From CAZUVM01 sp964623885 (lineage in GTDB: Bacteria; Verrucomicrobiota; Verrucomicrobiia; Limisphaerales; UBA8199): a DNA stretch of 9,056 nucleotides. The notes under the pieces are model-generated. The model was given only the letters and a program-made list of their open reading frames with translations. It searched no databases and was not told where the DNA came from. The position numbers and the translations under genes are program-made. This document shows positions 7,231-9,056 of the stretch, one piece after another (positions within the stretch are counted from its first letter, which is position 1; each line of letters opens with the position of its first letter). Where the stretch lies: positions 1 to 9,056 of the forward strand of contig CAZUVM010000093.1 of the NCBI GenBank assembly GCA_964623885.1. The letters run 5' to 3'.

Positions 7231-8574
7231 TTAGATGATCCAGGGTTCGCGCATCGCGCGTGAGCGGAGCCGGTTGGCTTCGGTGTTCCCGATGAAGGCT
7301 TCCTTAACGGGATCGTAGCGCAGGTCGCGCTTAAGCCACATGCAGATATTCGCGGCATGGACGGTGCTCATCGAGCGATGCATCACTTCGGGATTGGCAA
7401 CGGTCAATCGCCGCGATTTGACGCAATTGAGGAAGTCGCGGACGTGGCTCATCGGCCGTTGTGTTCGAGCCTGGTAGTCTTTTACGATTTTCGAGAAATC
7501 AGCCAGCCAGGCGGGTGATGAGACCTCGGGGCGGGGGTAACCGTCGGCTATCGCAACCCAACCTTCGGTGCCCTCGTAGCGGACGCCACAGGAGCCGTGC
7601 CACCATTGATTGTCGCGAGACAAAACCATATTGATTTTATTGGCGAACCGGATCGTCATGCCGTCGCCGGTCGGATTGTTTACGTAACGGTATTCGACAC
7701 CGGACGTATTGGCCGCGTCCATCGCCACCTGGCACTGGGCGAAAGTATGGGCACCCCATTCGCCAATGCAGCTTGTATGAAAATCGTAGTAACCGCGCCA
7801 GCCACCGCGAACGTATTCGACATTATAAGGCCGCCAGGGGCAGGGTCCGAGCCATTCGTCCCAATCGAGTTCGTCCCGGCTGGGCTGTGTTTCGCCGGGC
7901 AGCCAGTCGTATTTCATTTCGGCGGCGTCCCAGGGAGCGATATGAGCGCGCACTGTATGCACGTGGCCCAGTCTGCCAAGCCGGAGAAGCTCGTTGGCAA
8001 AGGTAAAATTCTCTTCGCTTAGCCGCTGGGTCCCGGTTTGATAAACGCGGCCGTACTTTTTAGCGGTGGCTACGACGGCCTGGCCTTCGGCGACAGTCAT
8101 GGCTGAGGGCTTCTCCGAATAAACGTCCTTTCCGGCCCGCATGGCCATAGTGGAAGCCAACGCATGCCAGCGGTCACCGGTGGCGATGAGCAGCGCATCG
8201 ATATCGGTGCGGCTCGCAAGGAACTCGCGCATGTCCCGGTAAGTTGCGCAATCGTGATTGCCGTACCTAGCGTCGATAATCTTCTTAATGGCTTCGCGCT
8301 GGGAGCGGCGGGCGTCGCACACCGCGACGAACTGGACGTCTTTTTCGGGCAGCATCCAGCGCAAGTCATGGGTTCCACGAGCACCGATGCCCAGGCCGCC
8401 CATGACGATGCGTTCACTTGGGCGAACGGCACCATCCAAACCCAGCGCCGATCCCGGAATGAGCGTCGGCAGCGCGACACCACCCGCTACAATGGCAGTC
8501 CGTCGCAAGAAATGGCGGCGCGTCAGATTGGTGGCGGAGGATTTGTTCGATTGTGAGAATGGCAGTTTCTTCAT
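7231..8574 (-). CDS. Tat-exported Gfo/Idh/MocA family oxidoreductase
   Basis: 447 residues, ATG at 8574; an in-frame stop lies upstream with no alternative start between. A twin-arginine signal (T18-R-R-H-F-L23, then hydrophobic AIVAGGVALPTLIPGSALG) predicts export of a folded, cofactor-loaded enzyme. The N-terminal Rossmann domain shows GLGIGARG (60-67), AVCDAR (84-89) and the family hallmark EKP (154-156). The C-terminal substrate domain contains DFHTSCIGEWGAHTFAQC (264-281), with likely catalytic His276. The H-x-x-D pattern common here is H-T-F-A, so the aspartate is missing. The C-terminus ends in REPWII. The family oxidises or reduces sugar hydroxyls with bound NAD(P); exported members in this phylum are linked to glycoside or 3-keto-sugar chemistry. 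The substrate is unknown; a galactose-containing oligosaccharide is a guess from the co-transcribed GH53 gene. It is the first gene of the operon, with a possible LacI-type operator about 95-107 nt upstream. No well-spaced Shine-Dalgarno sequence is seen. Confidence 0.92.
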   Translation of the reverse strand: MKKLPFSQSNKSSATNLTRRHFLRRTAIVAGGVALPTLIPGSALGLDGAVRPSERIVMGGLGIGARGTHDLRWMLPEKDVQFVAVCDARRSQREAIKKIIDARYGNHDCATYRDMREFLASRTDIDALLIATGDRWHALASTMAMRAGKDVYSEKPSAMTVAEGQAVVATAKKYGRVYQTGTQRLSEENFTFANELLRLGRLGHVHTVRAHIAPWDAAEMKYDWLPGETQPSRDELDWDEWLGPCPWRPYNVEYVRGGWRGYYDFHTSCIGEWGAHTFAQCQVAMDAANTSGVEYRYVNNPTGDGMTIRFANKINMVLSRDNQWWHGSCGVRYEGTEGWVAIADGYPRPEVSSPAWLADFSKIVKDYQARTQRPMSHVRDFLNCVKSRRLTVANPEVMHRSMSTVHAANICMWLKRDLRYDPVKEAFIGNTEANRLRSRAMREPWII

Positions 8575-8667
8575 AGCCGATTCGCATTGTTCCTCAGGAA
8601 GCGGCGTCGCCGATTATTTGAGGGTGACGATTTGCGCCCGGACGTGCGACCCACGTTTAAAATAAGA

Positions 8668-8681
8668 CCCAAGCGATTTGG
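8668..8681. promoter_or_regulatory. Candidate LacI-family operator upstream of the oxidoreductase operon
   Basis: The 14-bp sequence CCCAAGCGATTTGG is an imperfect dyad (5 of 7 pairs symmetric) centred on CG, with the AANCGNTT core typical of LacI/GalR operators. The outer bases are CC/GG instead of the usual TG/CA. It lies 94-107 nt upstream of the Gfo/Idh ATG, next to the AT-rich stretch 8656-8664 that could hold the -10 region. Position and core fit sugar-responsive control. No LacI gene is in the window and there is only one copy, so this is tentative. Confidence 0.25.
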
Positions 8682-8783
8682 AAAGAAAACCGCGGCGGCG
8701 CGCATCAGAGTGCGAAGCCTAGAGCAGGGGCCGACCGCAGTAAAGGCACATTTTGATCGACTCGCCAGGGCCAGGTCTCGTCA

Positions 8784-9056
8784 TCAAGCATTGGCCAGCG
8801 TCGCGGCTTGTTTCTCCAGCGGCGCGAGCAGATACGATTCAAGGCGCGCGAGATGCAACACGTTGAGAACGGCGGAGCAGGGGTTGGAAAAATGAAGTTC
8901 CTTTTGGTGGGCCTGGGCGAATTTCTTTGCGCGGATCATCACGCCCAAACCGGAGCTGTCGATAAAACGAACGGCGGAGAGATCGAGCACGCATCGACTC
9001 AAGAGCGGGAGGGCAGCAAGACGTGCCTTGGTTTGCTCCCAAACATCGTTTGCGTT
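8784..9056 (-). CDS. Partial STAS-domain protein (anti-sigma-factor antagonist), C-terminal part
   Basis: The frame is open from the right edge of the window to the TGA at 8786-8784, giving the last 90 residues; the N-terminus lies outside. A TTG at 9002 is in frame, but the codons before it (for example ARLAALPLLSRCVLDLS) continue the STAS fold, so it is not the start. Visible elements are the hydrophobic strand CVLDLSAVRFID and the signature DSSGLG at residues 33-38. The first Ser (Ser34) aligns with the serine phosphorylated in Bacillus SpoIIAA. These are followed by helix VMIRAKKFAQA, strand ELHFSNP, and the terminal VLNVLHLARLESYLL. Such proteins switch anti-sigma kinases by phosphorylation of this serine, freeing a sigma factor or acting in other partner-switching cascades. 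The partner kinase or phosphatase is not visible. The 209-bp gap to the Gfo/Idh operon suggests a separate transcript. Confidence 0.88.
   Translation of the reverse strand, partial: NANDVWEQTKARLAALPLLSRCVLDLSAVRFIDSSGLGVMIRAKKFAQAHQKELHFSNPCSAVLNVLHLARLESYLLAPLEKQAATLANA

Noticed and set aside
8417..8587. Short - strand frame (57 codons) starting ATG at 8587, just after GAGGA and overlapping the Gfo/Idh start
   Set aside because: The spacing from GAGGA is only 3 nt, the peptide has no recognisable features, and it runs out of frame through the Tat signal region; probably chance.
1..9056. CRISPR array, tRNA/rRNA genes, insertion sequences or prophage
   Set aside because: I saw no regularly spaced direct repeats, tRNA-like cloverleaf, conserved rRNA segments, transposase or integrase motifs, or phage proteins on either strand.

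Overview
The window looks like a chromosomal segment from a soil or sediment verrucomicrobium-like bacterium of the PVC group. This rests on gene content: an exported Tat-type Gfo/Idh/MocA oxidoreductase, a secreted HEAT-repeat protein, a DUF5069 protein, a DUF6807 ('PmoA') protein and a GH53 enzyme ending in a '...YYRLQSP' domain. It also rests on moderately high GC and on short intergenic hairpins. The assignment is inference; no rRNA or other phylogenetic marker is present.

Layout, left to right. (1) The 3' end of a + strand gene (1-420) encodes two membrane segments and an SH3-like domain, resembling the tail of BatE-type TPR/SH3 proteins. (2) It converges on a - strand gene (498-2150) for a polytopic membrane protein fused to an SGNH/GDSL esterase or acyltransferase domain, with a hairpin over that gene's stop codon. 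(3) Diverging from it on + is a secreted DUF6807 protein (2346-3338). (4) A 160-bp convergent spacer (3339-3498) carries three consecutive hairpins. (5) On the - strand, four tightly packed genes probably form one operon, transcribed right to left: Tat-exported Gfo/Idh/MocA oxidoreductase (8574-7231), Sec-exported HEAT-repeat protein (7209-5224), cytosolic DUF5069 protein (5222-4794) and secreted GH53 endo-beta-1,4-galactanase (4779-3499). Gaps are 21, 1 and 14 nt. (6) A 209-bp spacer holds a candidate LacI-type operator. (7) At the right edge is the C-terminal part of a STAS-domain anti-sigma-factor antagonist (8784 to the window end, - strand).

How the genes may work together: GH53 enzymes cut beta-1,4-galactan side chains of pectin (arabinogalactan I). 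A galactanase co-transcribed with an exported sugar-type oxidoreductase, and facing a secreted DUF6807 protein, suggests a small plant-polysaccharide locus in which part of the chemistry occurs outside the cytoplasm. The roles of the HEAT and DUF5069 proteins are unknown. No SusC/SusD pair, transporter or regulator gene is visible, so this is not a classical polysaccharide utilisation locus. I see no tRNA, rRNA, CRISPR array, insertion sequence or phage gene.
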